Source of the DNA: Mansonella perstans
Lineage: Eukaryota; Nematoda; Chromadorea; Rhabditida; Onchocercidae
DNA length: 64,000 bases
Direction of reading: 5' to 3'
NCBI GenBank assembly: GCA_037074765.1
Contig: JBAMDO010000060.1
Span: 186,001-250,000, forward strand
Shown here piece after piece: positions 12,900 to 24,663 of the stretch (positions are counted from its first letter, which is position 1; each line of letters begins with the position of its first letter). Position numbers and translations under genes: made by a program. A model generated the notes under the pieces. It saw only the letters and a program-made list of their open reading frames with translations. It did not search any database and had not been told where the DNA came from.

Positions 12900-15540
12900 A
12901 GTAATAATTTCAAAATTTACACGAATCCGAAATGTATGTTCTCAAATTCATCGATGGTCAATCATATCGTAAAAATTTTAAACAGATTCACAAATTCATT
13001 CAAACAATAAATAGTTTCAAAATTTACACGAATCTAAAATGAATGTTCTCAAATTTATCGATAGTCACATGACCAATGGTCACATTGTAAAAATTCAAAC
13101 AATAATAGTTCCAAAATTTACACAAATCCAAAATGAGTATTCCACAAATTTATTTCATTCATTTTATATGAAATAAAAGCAAAACCATTATTATGTAAGA
13201 TAATGAAAGTTACAGGAAAATTGCCATTTCTGCATTTGACACTACTTCTGGTTAGATCTTCTATCCATTTCAAAAACCTTGATTACTTGGCTTAATTTTT
13301 AGTAGAAAATTCAGGTCATTAATTATGCTTCTAATGATCTGAAAGAGAACATGCAAGAAATTCGTTTGACAAAAAAAAAATCTGAATCTTATTGTTATTT
13401 TTTTAAATTATATTTTTTATATTGAATCTTTTTTTTTTATATATTTTTTTTATATGTTACTTGACTATATTGACGTCAAATTTCTTACCTCGAAATCTCA
13501 AAGATTACAATGAATTTTTGATTCACTCAGATACTCGCTATTTCTCATTCTAAAATTTGTTAAAAAATTTCCTCTCCAGTATAGTGAAGAAAATTTCCTG
13601 GCCCTTACATTATTCTTTCGATTAAATAACATTGAAAATTATCCCAATTGAAATTCCGTGAACACTGATTGAACATCTGAACGTTTCGAGAATATTTCAT
13701 CAATTAGCAAATGTTATTTTAACAAAATCAATCTAATTAACAAATAATAAAATCATACCACTTAAAAATCTTTATCGCTTTACTTCTCTCAAAAATAACT
13801 TACAAAAGATAATGGAAAATGAAGAAAAAAAGATTTGTTACTTTTAATTTCAGAGATATGAAAAAAAAAATGAAATTACCATCTATATGCGAGTCGTATC
13901 AGGTCATTCGATGGAGGAACAAAAACATGAGCTAAGTTGACACATTTATTTATTGCTTTCTCGCATAATTTCAGTTAAAAGGGATCATTTCATGATTTAA
14001 TTTTAATAGAATCAGGAATCGGAACCTGAAAAATTCAGTAATCAACAAGTAGAATGCACACAAATTTTATATTTCATTTTTTTAAATTTTATTGCTCTTC
14101 TGTTCATCCATTAAATTGCGGTAAAATAGTTTACCTTAAAGTGCCATTCTTTGCGTTCAGTTTTTCCCAAATTTGCTTTAATTTTAAATTGGGAAGAAAA
14201 GAATCGACGATTGGTAAATTCAGTAAGCAAAAAATAAATGTGGACTGTTTGATTTAAAGTTAAGAAAAAGTTGAATACTTTCTTTTCGAATAGGATAAAA
14301 TTTTAATCCTAAGATACGGATGTAGTAAGAGGATTCTGTGACAATTTCCTGATAGAAGATTGGTGAAGAGCGCTTCAAACAGAAGTCTGAAGCTATTGCT
14401 AGCATCATTTTCTGTATTAATGTGAAAAACAAATTTGTTCTACTGTGTTTACTGGAAGTTTACTAAATTTATTTTTTATTTACATTATTTCATTTACTAA
14501 ACTTATTTACTAGATTTGTCTGCTGTTTCATCTGCTTTACCAGAATATAGTAAAGTAAATGTTCAATAATATTTACCAGAAAGCCATTGGTGAATATTAA
14601 TAAAGGATAAAAGAGATCAGAAAGTTTATCCATAATTATTTTTCTATTTTTCAAAACTCGAAAATTCAAAGAATGGAAAGCATTTAAGCAATCAATTTGT
14701 TTATTCATAGAAAAGCGATATTTTAGAAACATTTCAAAAGCCCTAAATATAATAAATCTATACCCTTTAGAGGAATGCAAATAGATGAAGGAAGTTTCAC
14801 CAATTGTGATTTGATTAAAATGAAAGTAGTGAATTAAGTTTATATAACCTGAATAAAATACTAGCAAGATTGTATTAAATATAAATTAGTATTTACAAAA
14901 ATCACACTTGTTGATGTTAGATGTCACTGTCCATGAATTCACTAATCCTTGAATTAATGCTAGTAAGTTTGGTAGTAGTGTCTATTTCAAATAGGGAGCT
15001 CTTAGTTTGACCTTTGACCCAATTAAAGTGAACTTGATCGCAAACCTCTCTGTTGTACAATAGACTTGTTTCTTTGAATGATAAATTATATGAATTATTC
15101 AAAGTAGCCTTTCAGTAGCAGTAGTGATCAGGATGTTTGAATTGAAAATAGAAAAATATTTACGTTAGCAATGACATTAGCAATGTTTTTCAAACATGTG
15201 TCAAGCCTTCATTATTAAAAGCCGACAATTAAACATTTTATTCGGTTCATTTAAACTTAATCCATTTGCTTTTCAAGACAACAAACAAAAAAAAAAAAAG
15301 TGCGGTGAATGAAATTCTTGAAGCGAATAAATGCCTTTGAAAGAAAATTTATCATTTTGTTGCTGATAATGAACTGCTGTTAAATGTTTATTGGTCTGAT
15401 TCAACAATAAACAAATACAAAAATGATACATCGAAGGATTATTCTACTCCTCGATCTTTTCTATATTGGTCAATTAAGGCAACAAAGTGATCTCCTATAT
15501 GTGCTATATTTTTCGATATCGAAATGGATTTAAATGCTAC
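12900..15540. other. Intergenic, AT-rich
   Basis: No supportable gene. Similar phrases such as caaaatttacacgaatc recur near 12911, 13019 and 13115, indicating old diverged duplication. Long T/AT tracts lie at 13400-13455. Confidence 0.45.
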
Positions 15541-15549
15541 ATGTTCATA

Positions 15550-15674
15550 TTAGTAATTATATCACTATATCACATTAGTAATTATATTATTAGTAATTAT
15601 ATCACTATATCACATTAGTAATTACATCATTAGTAATTATATTACTATATCATATTAGTAATTATATCACTCTA
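15550..15674. repeat. Tandem repeat based on ATTAGTAATTATATCACTAT
   Basis: At least five partial copies of a 15-25 base unit (attagtaattatat, with or without cactatatcac) in direct orientation. Confidence 0.9.
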
Positions 15675-16303
15675 TTACAGCATGAAAAAGTTCGAAAAGT
15701 CAACTGCAAATAATTTTGTTCCTACATCATTTAACAACTGTAATATTTTATTGGTTGCAGTAATTTTGTGAAGTTATTCCTATAAATGAGACCATCCTTA
15801 ACGTAATTGAATCCATGAAGTGTTACAGCAGTCATTTACTGTTTCTTGTTTAAAAATTAAAGTTGTTACAATCTTTTTCTGTTTCTTTCATCTTAACGCA
15901 TTTTTTGCTTTTATAACTTTTTAGTGGTCATTATTCCGCTCCTATCGCTATTTCTGGATGTATATCTCAATCCATGTGTACGGAGAATCGCCACAGTATC
16001 TTCATAAAGTGATAGTTACTACCGCTAAAGAAGATTCTTAACAATTTAAATTAATTCATACACATGTTTATGATCAAAGTGGCAATAAAAATTCAAATCA
16101 AAAATAAAAATCACACTATTGAACACAAATAATTCTACGGATCAAATTAATCATAGGATAACATTCTTTTAAAAATGATGCCACTTCCGAAGAAAGAAAA
16201 ACTAACACAGACAGTTTAACCTAACACAGACAGTTCAACTTTCCTTAGCCATGTTTACAACAAAACTTTTTTTCCTTTCTTTCCTCCTTACTCTTTCAAC
16301 ATT

Positions 16304-18387
16304 CTAATCAGCGCTATCTGATGAGCTATCACCACCATAATCTGCTACTAATGCTAAAGGTTCGGTGCACAGATTCGTCTTCACAACAGAAACGAATTCA
16401 TTCTTGACATTTGCTGAATTCATCTGATCAGGATACGGTAATCCATATTCAGGCTTGACAACATTCAAATTCCCCTGAGAAGTTATTTTTTATCAAGTAC
16501 TTTCATTAAAGTTTTCAAACTTTAAAATAAGCTAAAATAACTGGGTCAGAAAAATAAAAAACAAAATAAGTGAAAAGAGAAAAATTTTAATGGAAAAAGG
16601 AAATTTTCGTTTTTATTTTAAGGCCTCGAAAACCATTTTTTTATATGTACAAATTATTACCTTGTTCAACACGCCTATTTCATCGCATTCTGCATTTTCG
16701 TATTTCAATCTTTTCACTATGCCAAGATTCCCGGCTTTTATTTTCTCTTGCTCGCTCCGCATAGGTGACATATTGTCAAATGCGCTGCATTCATTTCTAC
16801 GAAGTTTCATAGCAAATAACTTCTTTTGTGTCATATCATTCTTTGCTGAAGTTGATGGTTGACAACTTGAAAATATTGGCTTGTTCAATATCATTTTACG
16901 TTTTTCATCAAGCTGTTCTTCAGGAACTGAAAAAAAGAATAATAAGTACAGCAGGAAATAGTCTTCTTTAGACTGCAGGAATAAATCATATAATTTTCAA
17001 ACTCCAATTTATTGCGAATGGCACAGAAAACTCATTATCTATATATCTTTGAAAGTCTAAAAATTGTTGCAATAAGATCGAATCTTTTGAAGCAGGAAGA
17101 CACTATTAAAATGTTACGTAAATTTCAGATTCTTGTATCGCAGAACTGCAGCAGCAAGTTTTTTATCCTCAACGCTTTCAGATACTAGCTTGATATTCAA
17201 AGACATCCTTTTCAAAAGATTTTCATCTCTGGCTCTTTCTTCATTCAAAAGAGCTTTTTCACTCTGAAACGACATAGAATGAAACAATAGGATACAAAAC
17301 GTATTGCATGAAGAACAAAAGAAATTGATGCTGAAAAGCCTTAATTTAAAAAATACACACCTTGAATGATTTCCTCAAAGCTTGATTAGCGGCAAAGTCA
17401 TCCCGCATCCTTTCCTGAATCCATTCCAATTTATCAACCTTATCGGATGAACTTGCTGCCTTCTCTTTGTCCTGTTCCACATGCTCAACCTAAATTCTAC
17501 AATTTACTCAGAAAAATCGATGTTTGAATCGAGAATAATCTGCACTCCCGATAACTGAGATCCGAATACTTGGCGCCATTACCTAATTTTATTTTAATTT
17601 TCTTTTAAATAGTTTATTTCCTAATTTCTTTAACTTCCATATTATTTGAAAATTGTACGTGGACTAAAAGCATGAAATTAATATAACATGACTAATCAAA
17701 ATTAAACCTGAAACATTGCATCGCTTTCCAACTGCCTACTAAAACCTCGATCAACGGCTCCAAGTTGATCAATAGTAGACGGATCATATCGTTTCTCCTG
17801 TCGACGACAGCCTTCCACAAGTTCATAATCAAAGTGCTACAACGTTTCAAACAATGATAAATTGGTAAATTAAAAAAAATAAATGTAAAAGAGTTTTGGA
17901 TAAAAAAAAATCTTGAATTCAAATAAACTTAAAAATAGATTTTTCAAAAAAACTAAAAAATAACCTCGGGATCAGTGCGTATAACGAAATAATTATCACA
18001 AAGATGACATTTCATACGAAATTCATATAACGGTGTCGTATAATACATTCCGATTTTCTTCTTTTCAGCATTATACCGTACACCCATTCCAACATGATTG
18101 TTGCAACCAAGACACCAAATATTAAATGGCATTTCAAAACTGAACATTGAATAAAGTTTATTATGAATTAACATAACTTAAATTAACTCATTTCTATCAA
18201 GAGTAAATAAATAATAAATTATTTTATGAACTTAAATGTAACTTTACCGTATAATGAGAATCCCTTGTTTGATTTTAGCAGCACGTTCCCGCAGTGCATG
18301 TGTTCCATGATAGCTGTTCAAACTTTTATGCTTTTTATAATCAAAATCTGGAGGATAATAGAAATTCTGTCCTTTACGTTCACCCAT
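16304..18387 (-). CDS. YJU2B: YJU2B/CCDC130-like splicing factor
   Basis: Exons 18387-18248, 18139-17965, 17836-17708, 17489-17361, 17263-17118, 16926-16661 and 16474-16304. The start MGERKGQNFYYPPDFD, the RFEMPFNIWCLGC block and the acidic end LVADYGGDSSSDSAD match vertebrate CCDC130 (YJU2B) rather than YJU2. Two Cys pairs, C56/C59 (CLGC) and C91/C94 (CHLC), would form the family zinc site; GMGVRYNAEKKKIG lies between them. The family acts in the spliceosome around the catalytic step. The middle (about 106-240) is charged and helical. An AG acceptor sits two bases before the ATG (18391-18390), suggesting trans-splicing. Oddity: the exon ending at 17118 leaves two bases over, while the next exon needs one, so this junction cannot be read in frame as the sequence stands. 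Confidence 0.92.
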
Positions 18388-19323
18388 ACCTACAAAACTT
18401 CATAAAAAAATTTTCCAGAAATATATGTGAAAAATTACGAATTACAAAGTAGCTCATTTTTGTTCAAGAAATCGGGAAACAATTAATTATGATCATCAAA
18501 CATGACTATTCCATCTGCGGATAAAATTTGCTTTTTAAAGATTTAATTGATTATTATATTGAGATTGAAAATATTTTTAATTGTAACATACTTACAAATG
18601 TAATAAGGAATTCAAAATCACTTTAGAAAATTAACACTTTATTATTTCATTACTTTTGAGAGTACAAAATTTATGAACATATTTATGTATCAATGAAGTT
18701 ATAAATAATAGTAAAACTTTTTTTGTGTTTGACAGCATAAAGAAAGTACGAACTATTGAATGCATAGAATCACAAAAATATCGACACTTTTATGTCTTAT
18801 TTATTTTTCCTAAAAAAAAAGATTAACTGAAGCTAGATTAGGAAAGAATAAAATATTACCAACGTAGAAATATGACAGAAAAAAACATAAAAGGTGAGCC
18901 AACTAAAAAACAGAAATGCAAATGTATACTGAACCAGTTTTGTTTAGCAAAGACAATTTAAGCAAATGAAATGCAAGACGATTCAACAGAAATTTTTACT
19001 AGATAGTGGAATATGGTTCTAAATTTTTTCTGCATAAACTTAGCCAGATAATTAAAATATTAGAACTATATTCGATTACTATTAAAATATCAAAAGCAAA
19101 ATATAAAATCGATCGAATATACAAACGAAATAAACTACACGTAAATAAAAGCAAGCTATGAATTTAAAGTCATGAGATGAAGGCATAAAACTGTCCTACT
19201 GAAATAATACATAAACGATTCATGTATTTAATAACAACAAGTATGATAAAAAATAACGATTTAAACTTTGAAACAATGAATTATGGAACAAAAATTTGAA
19301 TTTGGATCGTAAATAGCATATAA
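18388..19323. other. Gap between two same-direction genes
   Basis: 936 bases, AT-rich, between the 3' end of the glucuronosyltransferase and the start of the YJU2B gene. No gene seen. Confidence 0.5.
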
Positions 19324-21497
19324 TTAGAAGACGGCGTCGGCCTCAACGTCATTTAATGAGCCTCGCCAAAACTTTAATTTTTCTGGCTGCGAAAGCAGAG
19401 TTTGTTCTGTTCTAGTATGCCAAACGTAGACTTTCGTACAACCATCAGCCTTCAATTCCAGATCGTTTCTTTTCAAACCCAAAGCAGTAAGGAAATAAGA
19501 CTCCTAAAAAAGAGCGTTTTTCTGCTGAAATACTCTGAAGAGTGCCATGGATATGCATGTAACATATGCTCCAGCATATGCATGTAAACAAAATAATCTA
19601 AATTATTAAACGAACCTGATAACCACGGGGTACATCATATGTAAAAAATGCATTAACATTAAGTGCTAAAGATAAATTGACAGCAAATGCCGCCATATCG
19701 ATAGGAAATGGTCGTTCTGGCTTCCATAGTGAATTGAATGATACATTTTTACCTAAAAGAAAAATCCAGATAACATCATGAAAATGGAGAGATGAAAAAA
19801 GAAAAGAAATCATTAAAATGTATGTGAAATATAGCAAGCATTCCAAAATTAATAAAGTGAAAAAGTTTAATGAATTTAAAATAATTGTGATATGCAAATA
19901 AATAACTTTTTGAAATCTTTGCCGTCTCAACAATTAAACCACCAACGAGGCCAACTGGCCATACACCCACTCTCTCTATAGACCGCATTTCATCAAATAA
20001 TCTCCAATCGTAGGTATTGTCATCATCACCAAAATATACAATTCCTTTCTTGGACCTGTCTAAATTCTTCCTAAAATATAGTGTTAAGATATCTCAAAAA
20101 AGAATATTAGATTATGAAAATACTTTCTTTAGATTTTCAAATTTTCTCCAAATAAAAATTTGGAAAAATAATAATAATAAATAAATAAATAATAAATACA
20201 TGTAATCATATAACTCCAAACAATAATGTTCCAATAAAAATATCAAAAAAAATTTCTTTAAAGATAGAGGAAAAGTTTATGATTGTAATGCAACTTGAAA
20301 CTGAATTTCATAAAACCTCAAGTTACATCATTTTTCATCAGATAATCTTAATGGACTAAGAAATTTATGATTTTTTTAAATATTTTAGAAATTTATGATA
20401 TATATAGCGCATTTTGAATTTAAAAAGAAAAGCTGTAATCTGATAAATCTGCAAAATTGTTATATCCTGAGGTGTCGTGAAATATACATGTAGACAAGTT
20501 TCTTGAAAATTTTGCATAAAAGCAACAAATTTTACAAAAAAAAATGCGAAAAAATAACTAATGGGATAAGAACAAAATTCTAAACTCTGAATTTTTTGCT
20601 AAATAATTATCCTTTTAAGAAAAGGAATCACTACACCTACAATATTAATGAACAAGTGTTGCTGAAGAAAACTAAAGCACCTCAACCATATGAGAGCTTT
20701 ATTTCGCTGAACCACTCCTCGCGCAATTTTCCAGTTCGGATCTGTTTTCTTTGGTTTCTTTTCCGGAGGTGTGAGCGCATAAAGGTGAGCAAATCTGATA
20801 CGAAATCTTTTAAAAATTTCGGCAATGAATGGAGAAGTGTTGTTCGCATCCTCAACTACAATCCAGAACAAGTTGGGCACATACGCTGAAATGACCAATA
20901 GATTCTCGATTAAAAAATCCTTAGCTAATGAAATATTAAACTCTAAAAAATATCCCAGCAACATACCCAATGTCTGTGCTAAGCGGATGAGATCAGCTTT
21001 CTGTGTCGGCCTTCGATAAGTCGGTGTTATAAAATAAATAAATGGAAAGCTTTTGCGCATTTCTGTCAGTGATCTTCGGTCATGAACTCTGCAAACGAAG
21101 TCAAGTTTGTAAGACCACATTAGCAAATATAGATACAAAAAAAGATTTGTCACAATTACAATTAGAAATCTTGCAAAATCGATTATTCAAAAAAAATGCT
21201 CAGTTCTAAAAACGATATTCAGGAATCTGCATCTTAAATCTAAAATACCAAAAGGATCGCAACTAACAAACTATCAATTCGCTGCAACTTTTCCTCCATA
21301 CGATAAGTTTCCTTTTCTTGGATCCAAATCTTCTTATTCAATTCGTCCCGCTTCCTCAGTAAAGTATCGATTTCCGCAACGAGCATAAATTTTTCTTCAT
21401 CCAAATTTTGTAGCCATGTCCAGAAAACTACTATTTGTGCAATGAAAAATAAGCCCACAGCGCAGATAATCTTAAAAACGAGTCTTTCATCCAGCAT
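19324..21497 (-). CDS. Beta-1,3-glucuronosyltransferase, GT43 family (GlcAT-I/SQV-8 type)
   Basis: Six exons, 21497-21268, 21088-20967, 20885-20681, 20070-19907, 19752-19616 and 19503-19324, give 345 residues with perfect phase. Topology is Golgi type II: short cytosolic start (MLDERLVFK), one membrane helix at about 9-29, a coiled-coil-like stem to about 75, then the catalytic domain. Family marks: [32 protein letters not shown], the Mn-binding [28 protein letters not shown] and VWHTRTEQ. The enzyme class adds glucuronate to galactose, in GlcAT-I completing the xylose-galactose-galactose-glucuronate linker of proteoglycans. Length and stem fit C. elegans SQV-8, but worms have several GT43 paralogues, so the exact orthologue is open. 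Confidence 0.95.
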
Positions 21498-22024
21498 ATC
21501 GCTGACTGATCCATCCAGATATCCGAAACGATTTCGACAAAATACGAATTTTTTTCCGATCGAACCTAATTCAGCAAGATAACATTAATTTAAACCAACA
21601 CTCAGTTGAAAATTCAACGGACATACATGGAGAAAAAAGCTTCATCCAATATAGTCAAACAACAACCTAGATTTAAATTATCCTGCAATTACATGGACAG
21701 ATTACAATCTGCAAATGAAAACACTCCAGAGGTAAAATGGACACATACAGTAATCTTTACTTCATCTTATTTATTAATATCTATTTTATTTTACAAAAAA
21801 AGTTTCTTGCTATTCATTTGTGGTCATTTTTCTACTGTCATGAATTTTGATTTTGTCTTTCTTTGATATTTTTGTCCGAAAAAAGTGCAAAGAAAATTTT
21901 TTTTTAGCAAATAACATTAAATTAAAAAATGTGGAAAATGTTAAAATAAACGGAAACACCATCATTACAGGTAATAAAGTCACTGTTATGGGTAATATCA
22001 TTTTATGCAACAGCATTTGTTCAA
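21498..22024. other. Gap upstream of the glucuronosyltransferase
   Basis: Contains a short plus-strand frame at 21627-21731 (begins MEKKASSNIVKQQPRFK) ending at a gtaaaa donor, and another at about 21908-22053, but their phases do not join. Not called as a gene. Confidence 0.35.
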
Positions 22025-22183
22025 TTAAAATACAAAGTGAAAAAAGCTCTTAGTTCCAGCTAACTTCATAAAGAGATCTAATTTTATGAAAAGATCTAAC
22101 TTTGGATCTCTTCCACGATTTTCTATCCTCGTTAGAGGACTCCGCCAAATCGGCTTATATTCAAGATACGACAAACGATACAT
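22025..22183 (-). CDS. Candidate short ORF (52 aa), unrecognised
   Basis: ATG at 22183 to TAA at 22025. The first half (MYRLSYLEYKPIWRSPLTR) looks protein-like; the second half is a repeat product (KLDLF twice) coming from a duplicated agatcta motif. It lies 62 bases after the preceding mini-frame and on the same strand as DNAJC9 and the glucuronosyltransferase. Could be a small operon gene or chance. Confidence 0.2.
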   Translation of the reverse strand: MYRLSYLEYKPIWRSPLTRIENRGRDPKLDLFIKLDLFMKLAGTKSFFHFVF

Positions 22184-22245
22184 ATCAAAAAAGCTTCATA
22201 AAGATCATTAACAATCTTAATTAGCAAAATACATCATATAAAGAT

Positions 22246-22468
22246 CTAAGAAAAGTAACTACCTGAGCAAGCAGTAGCGTTTTTATATGATCCTAGGAAT
22301 TAGAGGTCAATAAAGATATGAAACATAACTCCACAACAATACATCTGATATTTCGGAAAATTAGCTGTACTAACCTGCTTCCGCTAATTGTAGCTGGGAT
22401 AATGTTGATCGTTCAATCATCAGGAGCTTTTCAGATATCAAAAAAATGAGAATCAACGCAAAAAATGG
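22246..22468 (-). CDS. Candidate mini-gene or alternative last exons behind DNAJC9
   Basis: Two phase-matched exons: 22468-22375 after a strong ttttcttttag acceptor, and 22292-22246 after ttcctag, ending in TAG. The first reads PFFALILIFLISEKLL, a hydrophobic segment, then MIERSTLSQLQLAEAG; the second SYKNATACSGSYFS. The only internal ATG is at 22420, giving 30 residues. The acceptor lies 33 bases past the DNAJC9 stop and is phase 0, so splicing from the DNAJC9 exon ending at 22761 would stay in frame. Either a tiny downstream operon gene or an alternative tail. Confidence 0.35.
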
Positions 22469-22501
22469 CTAAAAGAAAATACACAGAGAAATATGCATTC
22501 A

Positions 22502-23920
22502 TCACTTTCTCTTCCTCGGTTTCTTTGCATATTTTACGGCTAAAGAATCACAAAGTTCATTGAATAATGTATGATTCTTTTGCTGCCGATTTTGAATAAG
22601 AGCGACGAGATCCTTGGTGCCTTCATTTCTTTGGATCTCTTCCAACATTTTCTGTGCCTCCTTTAAAAAAAGTAGTGAAGTGAGTTTAATATGAAGTAAG
22701 AGATTTTTTTTGAATCACATGTTAAGTAAAAAAATTCCCCAACAACAGCAGAAAATGCACCTTTGCTTCACATTGTGCTGCTTTACGACGTTTAGCTTTT
22801 CTTTTTTCCGGTTCGCAAACAAAATATCGCGTTGCCTTTAGTTCTCCAGATTCAATCATATCACTTATCATCTTGTGCACACGCTCTTCATCCTCGTATG
22901 TAACACCAATAACATCATTCAGAATTTGCGCCATATCTCCCTTATACTTTATATAAGCTTGCTTAATTGCATCACGTTCTTCACCAGAATCTAAAGTACC
23001 ATAGATAGAGACTTTTATGTTAGAGACAGCTAGAGGCTCTACATTCAATTATGCTATTTAAGACTTCATTCTCATTTTTATTAATTGCTATTAAATAGCA
23101 ACTTCTCTGTCGAGAGACCAATCAGAGAAAAGCGGAAGAGGCGCAGTTGACATAGAACTATAGTGAGACCTCTAAATTTTTGTACAAAGTTGTCGATATC
23201 TTCCTTTGTTATCTTCTTAAATATCATTCGCCATTTGGCAAGCCAGTCTTCATCAGTAGAGCAAACATCATCAATAATGCCTGTAATTATAAGAGAATTA
23301 TAAACTATGAAAAAATAGGGCATGAAATCAAGAAGACACTTACCCAATTCATCATAAGCATCTCTCCTTTGCTTATCACTAAGAATAGCGTATGCACGAT
23401 TTAAAATTTGAAATTTCGCTGTTGTTTCCACTTTTTTCGTGTCATCGTTGCAACGATCCGGATGACATTGCAATGAGAGCTTGAAAAATGCCTTTTTAAC
23501 TGGAAATAAATAAATAAAAGAAACATAAAGTGAGGAAGAGATTCACTGAAAAGTACAACGTAAACGAATTCCAGAAATAGTATACAACTATTTACGAAAT
23601 ATTTTTGAAAAAATATTCTCTTCTAACTAACTTTCTCATTTCGATTCGATATTTGATTTGCCTAAAAAAAAAAAACAAATAAATAAATAAACTTGATATC
23701 AGATCATTCCTCATAAACTCTGAACTTGTTTTTTTACATAACTTTGAATCTTGACTCTAAGTACTGCAGATTTGATAATTTAGGTGAAGCATTGATTACA
23801 GAAAAAATTACTTTCTGCTTGACTAAGATTTTTCCGTTTCGATTTCGATCCGTTCAAATGCAAAATTTCATAAAGATCTGTCGTACCAAATAGACGTTTC
23901 GCATCAGTGACAAATGACAT
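22502..23920 (-). CDS. DNAJC9: DnaJ homologue, DNAJC9 type (J-domain histone co-chaperone)
   Basis: Five exons, 23920-23812, 23499-23344, 23280-23170, 22990-22761 and 22660-22502, give 254 residues; human DNAJC9 has 260. The J domain covers about 14-85: LFGTTDLYEILHLNG, KKAFFKLSLQCHPDR with the HPD triad at 49-51, and ILNRAYAILSDKQRRDAYDE. Downstream blocks typical of this subfamily are WRMIFKKITKEDIDNF, AIKQAYIKYKGDMAQILNDV and a basic end (KYAKKPRKRK). The family recruits Hsp70 and binds histones H3-H4. An acceptor (tacttcag) sits two bases before the ATG at 23920, a good trans-splice site. It heads a run of three same-strand genes spaced about 1 kb apart. Confidence 0.95.
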
Positions 23921-24663
23921 TTCTGAAGTATTTTCTTAAAATTTTTCATTTCAAATTCTTTATTATTTCATTACAAAAATCGTACAGCTTTAAATAAAGG
24001 AATGAAATGCAAGCCAAAGTTCAAAGTTCACTTGCATGAACTTTGAAGTTTGGATCAATATTAGTCCAAACTATTCATCGGTCTAATAAGCCAAGAAAAG
24101 ACACTGTACAACACGAAAAGAGCCTTGCAATTGTCAAATGTCCATGAAAATGCATTCCAATAGATAACCAATTTCCTCTTCGTTGCATGCTACTGCCTGT
24201 GAAATATGTAATATCTTACAGTTTAAAGCATCGATTAATACAATGGTTTTATTGTATTTAGAATAAATGCATTACTCATTTACTTATATCTTTTCGTATA
24301 ACTTTTATGAGATTTAATTGATATTTATATTTCGGAACTTATCAAATAAAGAAATTATGTCTCTTTGAACTTAATTAATAAGTCATTAGATCTTTGAACT
24401 TAATTAGTAACTCATTAGAATACTTAATTATAAGTCATTAGATCTTTGAACTTAATTAGTAAGTCATTAGAATACTTAATCATAAGTCATTAGATTATGA
24501 GTTATTTAAATTGTTCATTGATATTATTGCATACTATTAGATCATTAGTTTGCCATTTTAACTTAGCAATTTTGTTTTTCTCTCTTTTTTTTTTTTTATT
24601 TTTTCTTTTTATATTGCAAACTTTTAAATAACTATATATATTAAGGTACAAGTTTTGGCTTCG
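23921..24663. other. Divergent intergenic region, DNAJC9 and MVD
   Basis: 743 bases between two divergent starts, so it should hold both promoters. It contains the 52-base tandem repeat listed separately and a T-rich tract at 24575-24610. Confidence 0.6.
24362..24496. repeat. 52-base tandem repeat, about 2.5 copies
   Basis: The phrase taagtcattagatctttgaa starts at 24379 and 24431 and partly at 24483, a period of 52, with few differences between copies. It lies in the presumed shared promoter region. Confidence 0.9.

Noticed and set aside
16949..16971. 23-base micro-exon repairing the YJU2B phase
   Set aside because: It would leave an intron of 23 bases before 16926, too short for nematode splicing.
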